DNA of 64,000 nucleotides, taken from contig NZ_CP080382.1 in NCBI RefSeq assembly GCF_019443425.1, positions 2,914,001 through 2,978,000 of the forward strand. The letters are read 5' to 3'. The notes below the pieces were generated by a model. It worked only from the letters and a program-made list of their open reading frames with translations, ran no database searches and had not been told where the DNA came from. The stretch comes from Arthrobacter sp. PAMC25284 (GTDB lineage Bacteria; Actinomycetota; Actinomycetes; Actinomycetales; Micrococcaceae). The position numbers were made by a program, and so were the translations under genes. Of the stretch, positions 17,948 to 26,562 are shown piece after piece (position 1 is the first letter of the stretch; each line of letters starts with the position of its first letter).

Positions 17948-18720
17948 GTGCTGAACCCTTCGGGCGCTTCACGTCGGGCAGCCGCAATGCCGGCGAACGC
18001 GAGGATGGATTCGGCCACCTCAGCGGCGCGGGTGTGCTGGACTACGTGCCCGGTTCCTTCGATTTCGCGGAACTGCGCGGTGGTTGCCCGGGCGGTGAGC
18101 CGGCGGCACCAGTCCGCCGGTGCCACGGGGTCGTTCGAGCCGCGCACCACGAGGACAGGTGCCGTGACGCCGCCGATCTTCTCCTCGATGCGGTAGTCCA
18201 TCATGACCCGCAGGTTTTTGAGGTACCAGCCCGGTCCGCAACGGAGATAGTCGGTGAAGACAAGCGCGTTGGAGGACGGGCTCTCGAAAAACATGAAGTC
18301 GCGGCTGAGCGCCAGCGACTGCTGCGCTACCGTGTCCCGCTGGTCGTTGATCACAGGACCCATCAGCACTACGTGGGGTATCCGAAGCGGCTGCTGCAGC
18401 GCGGCTTCGACCGCGAACTGTGTGCCCATCGAATGCCCCGCGACCACGAACTCCAGAACGCCAAGCTGCTCCAGGGCGCCGAGGATGTAAGTTGCCTGAT
18501 CGGCCACAGTGAGCGTTTGCCGCGGCCTGGGGGTGGCGCCGAAGCCGGGCAAATCGATCGAATAGGTGTCGACAAATCCAGCCAGCAGCCCGTGGAGCCG
18601 GCGAAGGTAGCGGTGCGAGGCGCCGATCCCGTGGATGAGTACGACGGCGGGCCCCTGCCGCGGCGGCACCGGCTGGCCGTCGGGATGTAAAGACATGGCC
18701 CACGTGGCCTGCGACTTCAA
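17944..18720 (-). CDS. Alpha/beta hydrolase, probable N-terminal frameshift
   Basis: A 258-aa alpha/beta hydrolase: VVLIHGIGASHRYL (oxyanion loop), VVAGHSMGTQFAVEA (Ser nucleophile), VVRGSNDPVAP (acid) and GTGHVVQH (His). The start given (MKSQATWAMSLHPDG) is poor. In the next frame, an ATG at 18745 reads MSRPVRIEVEVAGHVGHVF, a good first beta strand. Removing one base near 18689 joins it to HPDGQPVPPRQGPAVVLIHG. The natural gene is therefore probably 17944-18745 with a one-base insertion. It is followed with a 4-nt overlap by another hydrolase. Confidence 0.82.
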   Translation of the reverse strand: MKSQATWAMSLHPDGQPVPPRQGPAVVLIHGIGASHRYLRRLHGLLAGFVDTYSIDLPGFGATPRPRQTLTVADQATYILGALEQLGVLEFVVAGHSMGTQFAVEAALQQPLRIPHVVLMGPVINDQRDTVAQQSLALSRDFMFFESPSSNALVFTDYLRCGPGWYLKNLRVMMDYRIEEKIGGVTAPVLVVRGSNDPVAPADWCRRLTARATTAQFREIEGTGHVVQHTRAAEVAESILAFAGIAAARREAPEGFST

Positions 18721-18795
18721 CCTCGATGCGCACGGGCCTGCTCATGGTCAATCTCGTTTCTGTTCAGCACCAAGGGTCAGCGTCTAGTAAGCATA

Positions 18796-18834
18796 CTGAC
18801 AAACCCTGCTGACGGACCCTGCTGACGGACCCTG
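18796..18834. repeat. 13-bp tandem repeat, three copies
   Basis: CTGACAAACCCTG followed by two exact copies of CTGACGGACCCTG, upstream of the hydrolase pair and just before the insertion sequence. No gene covers it. Confidence 0.85.
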
Positions 18835-18993
18835 CGTGGCCCGGGCCGCTCGCACCGCTCGCCCCGCGGGGACGCCCCGGGCGCCATTCGATGGTTCCCT
18901 GCCGGTTCGATGCGCGGCCCCTGTGTGTCAGGCTGTTGTGTGACAGGTTCTCTGTCGGCTCGGCCTGATCACGGGGGCGGGGAAAGGTCCGTC

Positions 18994-19440
18994 ATGGATT
19001 TTGTTGTCCCTGTCCGTCGCTCCGGGAGGAGCCACTTCACTCTCGAGCAAAAGCACGCGATTCTGGATGAGTACGAGAAGTGCCTGGAGCGTGGGTCCCG
19101 GATCGCGTTCTGCCGGGCTGTGGGTATCGGCGATAACACCGTCCGGCTCTGGGTCCAGCAACGCGAGGCCGGGGAGCTGAGGTCCAGCATCAAGCAAGGG
19201 AACGAGGACCAGCGGTTGAACGCAGGCGACAAACAGCAGCTTAAGCGGGTGTTGAAGGAGAACGAGATCCTCAAGGCCAAGCTGGCCCGGGCCGAGGCGG
19301 CGGTGGACATTCTGGGAAAAGCTTCCGCGCTCTTGGACGCCATGGCCAAGAGCGCGGCGGCGACCGATCCGGTGCTGGAAGAACCGGAGCCGGGCCGGCC
19401 GGAGTGGTTGGTGCCAAAGTCTGGAAAGACATCGCCCTGA
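18994..19440 (+). CDS. IS3-family transposase OrfA
   Basis: A 148-aa protein starting at ATG 18994 (MDFVVPVRRSGRSHFTLEQ) after GGGGAAAGG. It has an N-terminal helix-turn-helix (HAILDEYEKC...AVGIGDNTVRLWVQQRE) and a C-terminal leucine-zipper-like coiled coil (QQLKRVLKENEILKAKLARA). It binds the IS ends. Its 3' end overlaps orfB by 37 nt in the -1 frame, as expected for programmed -1 frameshifting; no textbook A6G slippery site is visible. Confidence 0.9.
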   Translation: MDFVVPVRRSGRSHFTLEQKHAILDEYEKCLERGSRIAFCRAVGIGDNTVRLWVQQREAGELRSSIKQGNEDQRLNAGDKQQLKRVLKENEILKAKLARAEAAVDILGKASALLDAMAKSAAATDPVLEEPEPGRPEWLVPKSGKTSP

Positions 19441-20447
19441 CCTTCGCCGGCAATCTGATCACGGCGGGCTGGTCAGCGGTGAAGACCTGCGCCCTGCTGG
19501 GCCTCCACCGCACCACCTGGTACCGGCATCTGAGTCCTCCTGTCCCGGCAGGGGTCACCGTGCCGCGCCGTGACCGGGCTTACCCGAACCGGATCACCAC
19601 GGCCGAGGCTGAGGAGTTCATGGAGCTGCTCAACTCCGAGGACTACGGGAATCTCTCGGTCACCCAGGCCTATTATCGGATGCTCGACGCCGGGTACTGC
19701 TCCTTCTCGATTGCGGCAGCCCACCGGATCGTCGCCGCGCACGGGCAGAACGGGGACCGCCGCGCACTACGCGGCGGCACGGGCCCGGGACGGGTCAAGC
19801 CGGTCCTGGTCGCGACGGCCCCGAACCAGCTCTGGAGCTGGGACATCACCATGCTCCACGGCTCCGGCAAACACACGTACAAGCTCTACACAATCATCGA
19901 CGTCTACTCCCGCAAGGTCGTTGGGCACCGGGTCGAACACGGAGAAACAGCGGCCCTGGCGGCCGCTCTCATCAGGGACGCGGTCGCGGGAAACCGGCAG
20001 CGCCCCGCGGTGCTGCATGCCGATAACGGGGGCCCGATGCGCGCCGGCACGACCTTGGACCTCGCCCGGTCTCTGGGCATCGAACTCTCCTACTCCCGCC
20101 CGCGGGTTTCCAACGACAACCCCTACTCGGAATCCCTGTTCAAGACGGTCAAATATGACCTCGACTTCCCCCCACGGTTCCAGGATCTCCAGCACGCCCG
20201 GGCCCACATGGCCGCGTTCCTGGCGGACTACAACGCCAACCACCGCCACAGCGGCCTGAACTACTACACGCCGGACACCGTCCACCACGGGCTCGTCGAA
20301 CAGGCCCGCAGGCAACGGCAGGCAACACTGGACGCCTGCCACGCACGCAACCCCCACAGGTACCGCCGCAAACCGACAGCGCCCGGCGCCCCCGGCCACG
20401 CCGGCATCAACTACAAAGAAACCAACCAGCTGTCACAAACAGCTTGA
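19404..20447 (+). CDS. IS3-family transposase OrfB (DDE integrase)
   Basis: A 347-aa integrase-type catalytic subunit. The DDE residues are in LWSWDITMLHG, VLHADNGGPM and NPYSESLFKTVKYD. The C-terminal HRHSGLNYYTPDTVHHG is typical of IS3. It begins at a GTG inside orfA and in vivo is probably made as an OrfAB fusion by -1 frameshift. The stop codon lies within the right inverted repeat. Confidence 0.93.
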   Translation: MVGAKVWKDIALTFAGNLITAGWSAVKTCALLGLHRTTWYRHLSPPVPAGVTVPRRDRAYPNRITTAEAEEFMELLNSEDYGNLSVTQAYYRMLDAGYCSFSIAAAHRIVAAHGQNGDRRALRGGTGPGRVKPVLVATAPNQLWSWDITMLHGSGKHTYKLYTIIDVYSRKVVGHRVEHGETAALAAALIRDAVAGNRQRPAVLHADNGGPMRAGTTLDLARSLGIELSYSRPRVSNDNPYSESLFKTVKYDLDFPPRFQDLQHARAHMAAFLADYNANHRHSGLNYYTPDTVHHGLVEQARRQRQATLDACHARNPHRYRRKPTAPGAPGHAGINYKETNQLSQTA

Positions 20448-20573
20448 TAGATACCGCGGCAACGTCGTGTGTGCAGGGAGACATCAAATCGGCGCGGGGG
20501 CCCTGCGTTGCGGGGGGGGCCTGGGCGCAGGGGCGCGGGCGCGAGGGGCGCAAGTGTGCTGAGCTGCTGGACT

Positions 20574-21749
20574 CTAATTGAGTGGCGTCGGGGTTGGCGG
20601 GACAACACGCGCACTGCGGGCCAGGTGCAGGGTCCATGCTGCGCCGAGGAACGCAATCGTGCCGCCGACCCCGAAGGCCCACGGAATTCCTGCCGCGCCG
20701 GCGACCAGCCCCAGCGCCGCCGGGCCGAACCCCAGGCCCAGGTCCATAAAGGCGCTGGCCGTCCCGGCGGCCGCACCCCGTTCCGACGGGCGGGCGGTCG
20801 CAAAGATCGCGGCAAAGAATGCCGGCGTCGAGAAGGAGACCCCGACGGCGCTGAGCACCACGCCTGCCAGGAAGCCCAGTGGGCTGGGGGCAACTGCCAT
20901 TAGCCCCAGACCCAGTCCAATGGCTACCAACGATCCCGTGGCCAGTGGCAACGCGGGCAGCCGGTCCGGTACCTTCGCGAAGACGATACGACACAGCACG
21001 ACCACCGCTCCGTAGAGGAACAGTGCCAGGCTGGTGTTGCTGAGTTGGATCTGCTCGGAGTACAGGGACGCGAATGCGAGGACGCCGCTCACCGCCGCCA
21101 GGGACGCGAAAAAACCCAAGGAGAGGGGAAGGGCCGGCCGGTGGATGAGCGCAGCCGGGCCTTCTGTACTGGGGGTTCGTGCCTTCTCCGGCAGGAATGC
21201 CGAGATGGTGGCGGCCAGGACTGTGAGGACGGCGGCACCATTCCAGGCCTTGGCAAAGGCGCCGACGCCGATCAGCGTCTCGGCGAGAACCGGCCCCACC
21301 GCGATGCCGAGGTATAGCCCCAGCGAGATGTAGCTGAGTGCTTCGCCCATCCGGCCGGGAGGGGCAATATCGGCGAGCATGGCGAAGCCCGCCACGAAGA
21401 ACGCGGCCTCGGCCACCCCCTGCAGCAGGCGCAGAACGATGATCAGCGCGAGCGAGTCCACCATCGGCATCAGCAACATACCCAACCCGCTGGTCAGTGC
21501 GCCGAATATCAGCAGGGGCCGGCGACCGAGAGTTTCGGCGAGCCTGCCTGCATAGGGACGGCAGATCAACGCAGCGACGCCGAAGGATCCGAAGGCCAGG
21601 CCCGCGCCGGATTCGTCGGAACCGATCGGGCCGGTGACGTAGAGCGGGAGCGTGTAGATGGCGACCCCGAACGCCGTGAAATAGGCGAGCTCGGCGATGC
21701 TCAGCCCGACGAACGCCGGGGTGAGCAGCCGTTCGGTGGGCGGTGCCAT
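20574..21749 (-). CDS. MFS transporter
   Basis: A 391-aa major facilitator with about 12 hydrophobic segments. The loop 2-3 motif is GRLAETLGRRPLL, and TM4-5 contains RLLQGVAEAAFFVAG with GPVLAETLIG. The size and sequence suggest a drug or metabolite exporter of the DHA1-like group; the substrate is unknown. It is transcribed toward the IS element and separated from the MerR gene by 175 nt. Confidence 0.88.
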   Translation of the reverse strand: MAPPTERLLTPAFVGLSIAELAYFTAFGVAIYTLPLYVTGPIGSDESGAGLAFGSFGVAALICRPYAGRLAETLGRRPLLIFGALTSGLGMLLMPMVDSLALIIVLRLLQGVAEAAFFVAGFAMLADIAPPGRMGEALSYISLGLYLGIAVGPVLAETLIGVGAFAKAWNGAAVLTVLAATISAFLPEKARTPSTEGPAALIHRPALPLSLGFFASLAAVSGVLAFASLYSEQIQLSNTSLALFLYGAVVVLCRIVFAKVPDRLPALPLATGSLVAIGLGLGLMAVAPSPLGFLAGVVLSAVGVSFSTPAFFAAIFATARPSERGAAAGTASAFMDLGLGFGPAALGLVAGAAGIPWAFGVGGTIAFLGAAWTLHLARSARVVPPTPTPLN

Positions 21750-21924
21750 TCCCTCACGCTAGAGGACCGGTTGATCGTTGGATATACCGGGACCGTGCGG
21801 ATCTCCGGCACCGTGGCCATGCCAGTCGGTGTCGACAAGATTGCCGGCAGCTGGAAGGTCGAAATGGCCGATCCTGCGACAGGGTGCGCCATCGGGGCGG
21901 CCTGCACGGTGCTTCCCGGCGCGG

Positions 21925-22374
21925 TCAGCCAGCTGTGCCGCGGCGCGTGCTGGGCCCACCACCGCCATTCGTCCCATCCGGCGTCGCGATGATGTGGCAG
22001 ATGTCGGCGTCGGTGCAGTCGGCGGGATTGAGATCGTGGCTGGTGTCGATGAGCTGCTCCAGTTCGGCAGCCAGTTCGGCGAGCTCGCGTTGGCGGGCAC
22101 GGACGTCGGCGAGTTTCCCCTCAAGGAGGCCCGAGACATGCGAGCAGGGCGCGTCGCCGGCGTCACGGACACCGAGGATGCCCGCGATATCGGCCAGCGT
22201 GAGGCCCGCCGATTGGGCGGCACGGATGAAACGCAAACGGCCGACGGCGGCGTCGTCGTAGCGACGGTAGCCGTTGGCTGCACGCTGAGGCGCAGGCAGG
22301 AGGCCCTGGCGTTCGTAGAACCGGATGGTTTGGCTGTCTATGCCGGTGATCGTTTGGACTTCGCCGATGAGCAT
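21925..22374 (-). CDS. MerR-family metal-type regulator
   Basis: A 149-aa regulator: MLIGEVQTITGIDSQTIRFYERQGLLP winged-helix region, then a long dimerisation helix (RARQRELAELAAELEQLID). Cys residues in DAPCSHV (about residue 80) and in NPADCTDADICHII (about 118 and 125) match the three-Cys arrangement of MerR-type thiophilic metal sensors. It is divergent from the thioredoxin-like gene across a dyad with a long -35/-10 spacer, the standard MerR twist-activated promoter. Confidence 0.9.
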   Translation of the reverse strand: MLIGEVQTITGIDSQTIRFYERQGLLPAPQRAANGYRRYDDAAVGRLRFIRAAQSAGLTLADIAGILGVRDAGDAPCSHVSGLLEGKLADVRARQRELAELAAELEQLIDTSHDLNPADCTDADICHIIATPDGTNGGGGPSTRRGTAG

Positions 22375-22390
22375 GTCCTCATTTTAGCCC

Positions 22391-22422
22391 TTGACCTTAT
22401 ACTGCGCTGCAAGGTCTATGGT
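22391..22422 (+). promoter_or_regulatory. MerR-type operator/promoter, possibly leaderless
   Basis: -35 TTGACC (22391-22396) and -10 TATGGT (22417-22422) are 20 bp apart. The dyad GACCTT-N12-AAGGTC (22393-22416) sits between them, as in CueR, ZntR and MerR promoters. The predicted transcription start coincides with the ATG at 22430, suggesting a leaderless mRNA. Confidence 0.8.
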
Positions 22423-22429
22423 CGGCAGT

Positions 22430-22729
22430 ATGGACATTACGCTGCAGTACTTTGACGGCTGCCCCAACTGGAAAATTGCCTACGAGCGCCTCCTGATCCT
22501 CGCTGCGGAACGGCCAGGCATCGTTCTCACCCGGCAGGAGGTCGAGACGGACGAGGACGCGGAGCGGCTGGGATTCCATGGCTCGCCCAGCATCCTGATC
22601 AACGGCACCGATGTGTTCGCCGAGGCCTCCGCGCCGGTCGGGCTGGCATGCCGCAGATACCTTACTCCCGACGGAGCGGACGGAGCTCCGAGCCTTGAGC
22701 AGCTGCGGGCAGCCGTACAGGCCGTCTGA
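22430..22729 (+). CDS. Thioredoxin-like CPxW protein (DF (seleno)protein-like)
   Basis: A 99-aa thioredoxin-fold protein: MDITLQYFDGCPNWKIA with a single redox Cys (CPNW), and a cis-Pro loop GSPSILINGTDVF. In relatives this Cys position can be selenocysteine; here it is TGC. It is the first gene of the MerR-controlled pair and lies 71 nt before the flavin reductase. Inference: it takes part in metal or thiol handling with the reductase as electron source. Confidence 0.78.
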   Translation: MDITLQYFDGCPNWKIAYERLLILAAERPGIVLTRQEVETDEDAERLGFHGSPSILINGTDVFAEASAPVGLACRRYLTPDGADGAPSLEQLRAAVQAV

Positions 22730-22800
22730 GCCATCGGCCATGGACCGGCCGTACCTAGGCCCGCGCGGACTTGCCGGGTATTTCAAAGAAAGGATTTTCA

Positions 22801-24153
22801 GTGAGTGAAAGCTACGACCTTTTGGTGATTGGTGCCGGGATGGCTGGGAGCGCAGCGGCGTCGAAATGCGCCGCGGCAGGGTGGCGGGTTGCGATCGTCG
22901 ACGCGCTGCCATACGGCGGCACCTGTGCGTTGCGGGGGTGCGACCCCAAGAAAATCCTGCGGCGCGGGGCAGAGATCATCGATGACGCCCGGCTGATGCG
23001 TGGGAAGGGGATCGATGCCGGCGACCTGTCGATAAACTGGAGCGAGCTGATGAAGCACAAGCACGGCTTCACGGATCCCGTTCCGCAGAACATGGAAGAC
23101 GGTTTGCGGGACCAGGGAGTGCAGACACTGCACGGGACGGCCAGCTTCACGGGACCTAATCAGGTGCTGGTCTCGGGAACAACGTATGAAGCCGCCAAGG
23201 TCCTGATAGCCACCGGCGCCACGCCCCGGCCGTTGGACTTCCCGGGCGAGGAACACCTGATCGACAGCACCGATTTCCTGGATCTTGAGAGCCTTCCGCC
23301 CCGCATTGTGTTTGTCGGGGGCGGGTTTGTCTCGTTTGAGTTCGCTCATATTGCCGCCCGTGCCGGGAGTTCCCCGGTGATTGTCGACCGGGGTGCGCGC
23401 CCGCTCAAGTCATTCGACGCCGACCTCGTAGAGTTGTTGGTTGAGCGCGGGTCGGGCGCCGGAGTCCAGGTGCAGAGCCGCACGAGCATCACCCGCGTCG
23501 AAAAGGCCGGTGCCGTTTACCGCATCCACCTGGACAGGGGCGGCACGCCGGCTGTCCTGGATGCCGACCTTGTTGTGCACGGTGCCGGCCGGGTGCCGGA
23601 CTTGGCGCGTCTGGACCTCGAGAAGGCCCGGGTGGCCTACGGAAAACGCGGCGTTGCCGTGGCGGATCATCTGCAGAGCACGACCAACCCCGACGTCTAC
23701 GCCGCGGGGGATTCAGCCGACACCCCGGGGATGCCACTGACGCCGGTGGCGGTCTTCGAAGCGAAAGTGGCCGCGTCCAACATGCTGAAATCCGGTTCCA
23801 CTGCTCCCGACTACGCCGCCATTCCCACGGCAGTGTTCACGATTCCGGAACTCGTCCGGATCGGCATGCTCGAACATGAGGCCCGGGACGCCGGTCTGGA
23901 CGTGGATGTCCGATACAACGACACCAGCGGCTGGTATTCGAACTACAGGATCGGCGAAACTGCGGGAGCCACGAAGATTCTGGTCGACAAGGCAACTAAC
24001 CGTATCGTCGGCGCCCATCTCTTCGGATCCGGTTACGCCGAACTCGCCAACACCATCAGCGTGGCCATGAAGCACGGGCTGACAACCCGCCAACTGAAAT
24101 CAGCCACCGCAGCCTACCCGTCCACCGGATCAGATTTGGGCTCGATGATCTGA
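22801..24153 (+). CDS. Flavin pyridine-nucleotide disulfide reductase (mercuric-reductase-like)
   Basis: A 450-aa FAD/NAD(P)H enzyme starting at GTG 22801 after AAAGGA. FAD motif VIGAGMAGSAAA, redox disulfide GGTCALRGCDPKK (C42, C47), NAD(P) motif VFVGGGFVSFEFA, second FAD motif VYAAGDSADT. It lacks the terminal vicinal Cys pair of classical MerA and any N-terminal heavy-metal domain. The usual catalytic His-Glu dyad near the C-terminus is replaced (AAYPSTGSD where relatives have HxHPT-like). It is therefore MerA-like in fold and context but probably not a standard mercuric reductase. Confidence 0.85.
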   Translation: MSESYDLLVIGAGMAGSAAASKCAAAGWRVAIVDALPYGGTCALRGCDPKKILRRGAEIIDDARLMRGKGIDAGDLSINWSELMKHKHGFTDPVPQNMEDGLRDQGVQTLHGTASFTGPNQVLVSGTTYEAAKVLIATGATPRPLDFPGEEHLIDSTDFLDLESLPPRIVFVGGGFVSFEFAHIAARAGSSPVIVDRGARPLKSFDADLVELLVERGSGAGVQVQSRTSITRVEKAGAVYRIHLDRGGTPAVLDADLVVHGAGRVPDLARLDLEKARVAYGKRGVAVADHLQSTTNPDVYAAGDSADTPGMPLTPVAVFEAKVAASNMLKSGSTAPDYAAIPTAVFTIPELVRIGMLEHEARDAGLDVDVRYNDTSGWYSNYRIGETAGATKILVDKATNRIVGAHLFGSGYAELANTISVAMKHGLTTRQLKSATAAYPSTGSDLGSMI

Positions 24154-24173
24154 GCCGGGCGCGGAGTCACTCA

Positions 24174-25094
24174 CTACGGCAGGTCATCGAGCAGCCGTTG
24201 CACATGCTCCGGCTGCTCGATGGCCGCAAAGTGGCCGCAGCGGGGAATGGTCACCAGCCGGGCATGCGGGACCACCTCCGCCAAGCGGGTCAGGTCTGAC
24301 GGCGGCGTGAAAACATCGCTGTCCCCGCGGATCGCCAGCACCGGGCAGCGGATGTCGAGCCACTGGCGGAAATCGTAGTCTGCTGCGGCCCGGGCGGCCG
24401 CGTCGAAGCTGGCGGGCCGGGCGTCATCGCTGAGCCCGCGGATTACCTGCAGGGAAACGGCGGCAGGAGCAGCGAAGAACGGGGACGTCAGCAGTGCCAT
24501 CGCGGGGGTGGCACCGAAGGCGCGGATGAGCGCCGATCCTGCCGGGCCGAGGGCTGCCATGGTGCGCATTATCAGGAGCATCCCGACAAATGCCGGGAAG
24601 CTGGACAGTCTGCGCAGTGGCTTCCGCGCCGCGTCTGACACGCCGAAGGTGGTGGCCGAAATGGCGGCGACGCCGGCGGCCCGCTCCGGCCATACCGCGG
24701 CCATATGCAAGGCCAGGAAGCCACCCATCGAGTGGCCCACCAGCTTCCACTGCCGGTAGCCGAGCGCGTCCAGCACTTCGATGACGGCGCGGCCCGTCGC
24801 TTCGATGCTGAAATCCTCCAGCTCCGCGCCCGCCGTGGATTCGCCCCAACCCGGCAGGTCGATCAGCACCTTGTCATGGACCGGCAAGCCGGCCAGCAGC
24901 GGCTCAAACGTGGTCCAGGATCCCGCAGCGCCGTGAAGGTAGACCTCCGGTACGCCCGGTGAAGGGTCCCCGCCGCTGGTACCCGGCTGGATCCGTACTG
25001 TGACCGGACCCAATTCCGTCGAAACAATCTGCCGTCGCAACGCCGCCGCTCCCGCTCCCGCTCCCGCATGGACGGTTTCCTGCTGAACACTCAT
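24174..25094 (-). CDS. Alpha/beta hydrolase
   Basis: A 306-aa hydrolase from ATG 25094 (MSVQQETVHAGAGAG). EVYLHGAAGSWTTFEP oxyanion loop, LVGHSMGGFLALH nucleophile elbow, AIRGDSDVFTP acid and PRCGHFAAIEQP His. A cap domain lies between about residues 145 and 235. It resembles C-C bond or ester hydrolases of the epoxide/haloperoxidase-like group. Convergent with the flavin reductase (20 nt between stops). The frame remains open upstream to 25145 without conserved content. Confidence 0.85.
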   Translation of the reverse strand: MSVQQETVHAGAGAGAAALRRQIVSTELGPVTVRIQPGTSGGDPSPGVPEVYLHGAAGSWTTFEPLLAGLPVHDKVLIDLPGWGESTAGAELEDFSIEATGRAVIEVLDALGYRQWKLVGHSMGGFLALHMAAVWPERAAGVAAISATTFGVSDAARKPLRRLSSFPAFVGMLLIMRTMAALGPAGSALIRAFGATPAMALLTSPFFAAPAAVSLQVIRGLSDDARPASFDAAARAAADYDFRQWLDIRCPVLAIRGDSDVFTPPSDLTRLAEVVPHARLVTIPRCGHFAAIEQPEHVQRLLDDLP

Positions 25095-25268
25095 GGTCAC
25101 CCTTTGCTCCTGGTCTCTGAAACCTATTCGGAGCGGAAGAAGCACCAGACTGGAGTGAGCAGCACCGGGTGCAGGCAGGGGAATCCGGGACGACGTCGAA
25201 CGCCGTCGGCTGGGACTGCATCAGGGGCTGTACTAATGCCGTTGGGTGGACGGACGCCTGGCGGCGCC

Positions 25269-26505
25269 TCAGAGGATCTCTGGAAGGTCTGCGGTAGCCC
25301 GTCGGGACAAGAGCTCGGCCCCGCCTTCGCGGATCACGAGGTTTTCTTCGTGCACCATGCTGCGTCCCGGTCCAAGCCACAATCCAGGCTCGAGTGTGAG
25401 GACCATCCCCGGTACCAGTATCGTGTGGTCCTCCGCGGTGTGGGACGGCCATTCGGTCAACTGCATGCCCAGACCGTGCCCCAAACGCCCCACGTTGCCG
25501 CAGTCATACTGGTCGTCCGTTATGACGGCTTGCATCGCCCGGAAAAGGTCGGCACTGGTCGCCCCGGGGCGCGCCACGTCAAATGCTGCCTCGGTGGCGC
25601 GGAACAAGGTGTCATAGCCGCGCCGGGCATCGTCATCGGCGCGACCGATGGCGTAGTTCCGGTCAAAGTCACAGAAGTACCCGTCGTACACGGCTCCGGT
25701 GTCAAGCATCAGAACGTCCCCGCTGCAGAGGGGACGGTTGTCCGGTGGGGAAATGACATTGTCGTATCCGCCGGGGTCCGAGGCGCCGACGAGGTAAGGG
25801 ACATCATCGGCGCCCAGGTTCAGCAGCTCGATTTTGAAGGCACGGAATGCTTCTGAAAGCGGTTGGCCGGCCGACACGATCTCTGGCACTCGGTCGAAGG
25901 CGTCCGAGGCGATCCGGCAAATGTGCGCGATCTTCGCAATTTCGGTTTCGGACTTGATCATCCGCAGATTCCTGATCACATCGGTGGCGTCGACGAACTC
26001 GATACCGGGCACGAGGGACTTGAGCTGACCGTAGTCCTTCAGCGGCATGCGCAGGGTGGTTTCCGGGCCCATAGGAACGCCGACCCGAATTCTGGAACCA
26101 GGGATGTTGCCCAGGGTATCCGCAAGCAAGGACACACCTTCGTCCTCAGGCTGGGGTGATGCCCAGGTGCGGACGTCCTTGATCCATGTCGTCGCCAGCA
26201 GCGGGGCTCCAATTTCAGGGATGACTGCAATCGGCGCCCCCTCCCGAGGAACTACCAGGAACCATGGCCGAGTCGGGCTCTGCCAGAACTGGGTGAGGAA
26301 ACCGGTGAAGTAGCGGAATTCGGGCTCAGTGGTCAGGAACAGGGCATCCAGTCCTGCCCCAGCCATGAGATGTTGCGCCCGGAGCAGCCGGGACTCAAAT
26401 TCGTCGTCGTCGAAACCGCGACGGAGCGGCCGGTCCTCGGGTTCCTTTCAGCCCGGTCTGGGATGCGTTGGTTGTGCGGTCGGTCGGTTGGTTGGTGAAA
26501 TTCAC
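25269..26505 (-). pseudogene. M24-family Xaa-Pro peptidase-like protein, N-terminal frameshift
   Basis: From ATG 26366 the frame gives 365 aa with all five metal ligands: Asp in MLDTGAVYDG and CDFDRN, His in GHGLGMQLTEW, Glu in TLEPGLW and VHEENLV. The natural start is probably GTG 26505 (MNFTNQPTDRTTNASQ), preceded by AAGGAG at 9 nt. That frame breaks near 26440. Deleting one C in AACCCGAGG fuses it to GTEDRPLRRGFDDDEFESRL and the rest. M24 enzymes of this branch include amidases and hydrolases of methylated or cyclic amino acids as well as peptidases. It begins the amino-acid island. Confidence 0.8.
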
Positions 26506-26562
26506 GACGCGTGACTCCTTGGGACTGGCGCTGGTGCCCAGGTTGTTGGGGGAGCTGAAAAT

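Larger units (their letters stand above)
18928..20447 (+). mobile_element. IS3-family insertion sequence, about 1.5 kb
   Basis: Two overlapping transposase frames bounded by imperfect inverted repeats. The left end is TCAGGCTGTTGTGTGACAG at 18928-18946; the right end, read inward on the other strand, is TCAAGCTGTTTGTGACAG, starting at the orfB stop (20447). The exact ends and target duplication could not be fixed by eye. Both reading frames are intact, so the element may be active. Confidence 0.82.

Noticed and set aside
18776..18840. 13-bp tandem repeats considered as a CRISPR fragment or iteron origin
   Set aside because: Repeats are contiguous without spacers, only three copies, and no replication gene is nearby.
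22801..24153. Calling the flavin reductase merA outright
   Set aside because: It lacks the C-terminal vicinal Cys pair and the rest of a mer operon; only the fold and MerR context agree.
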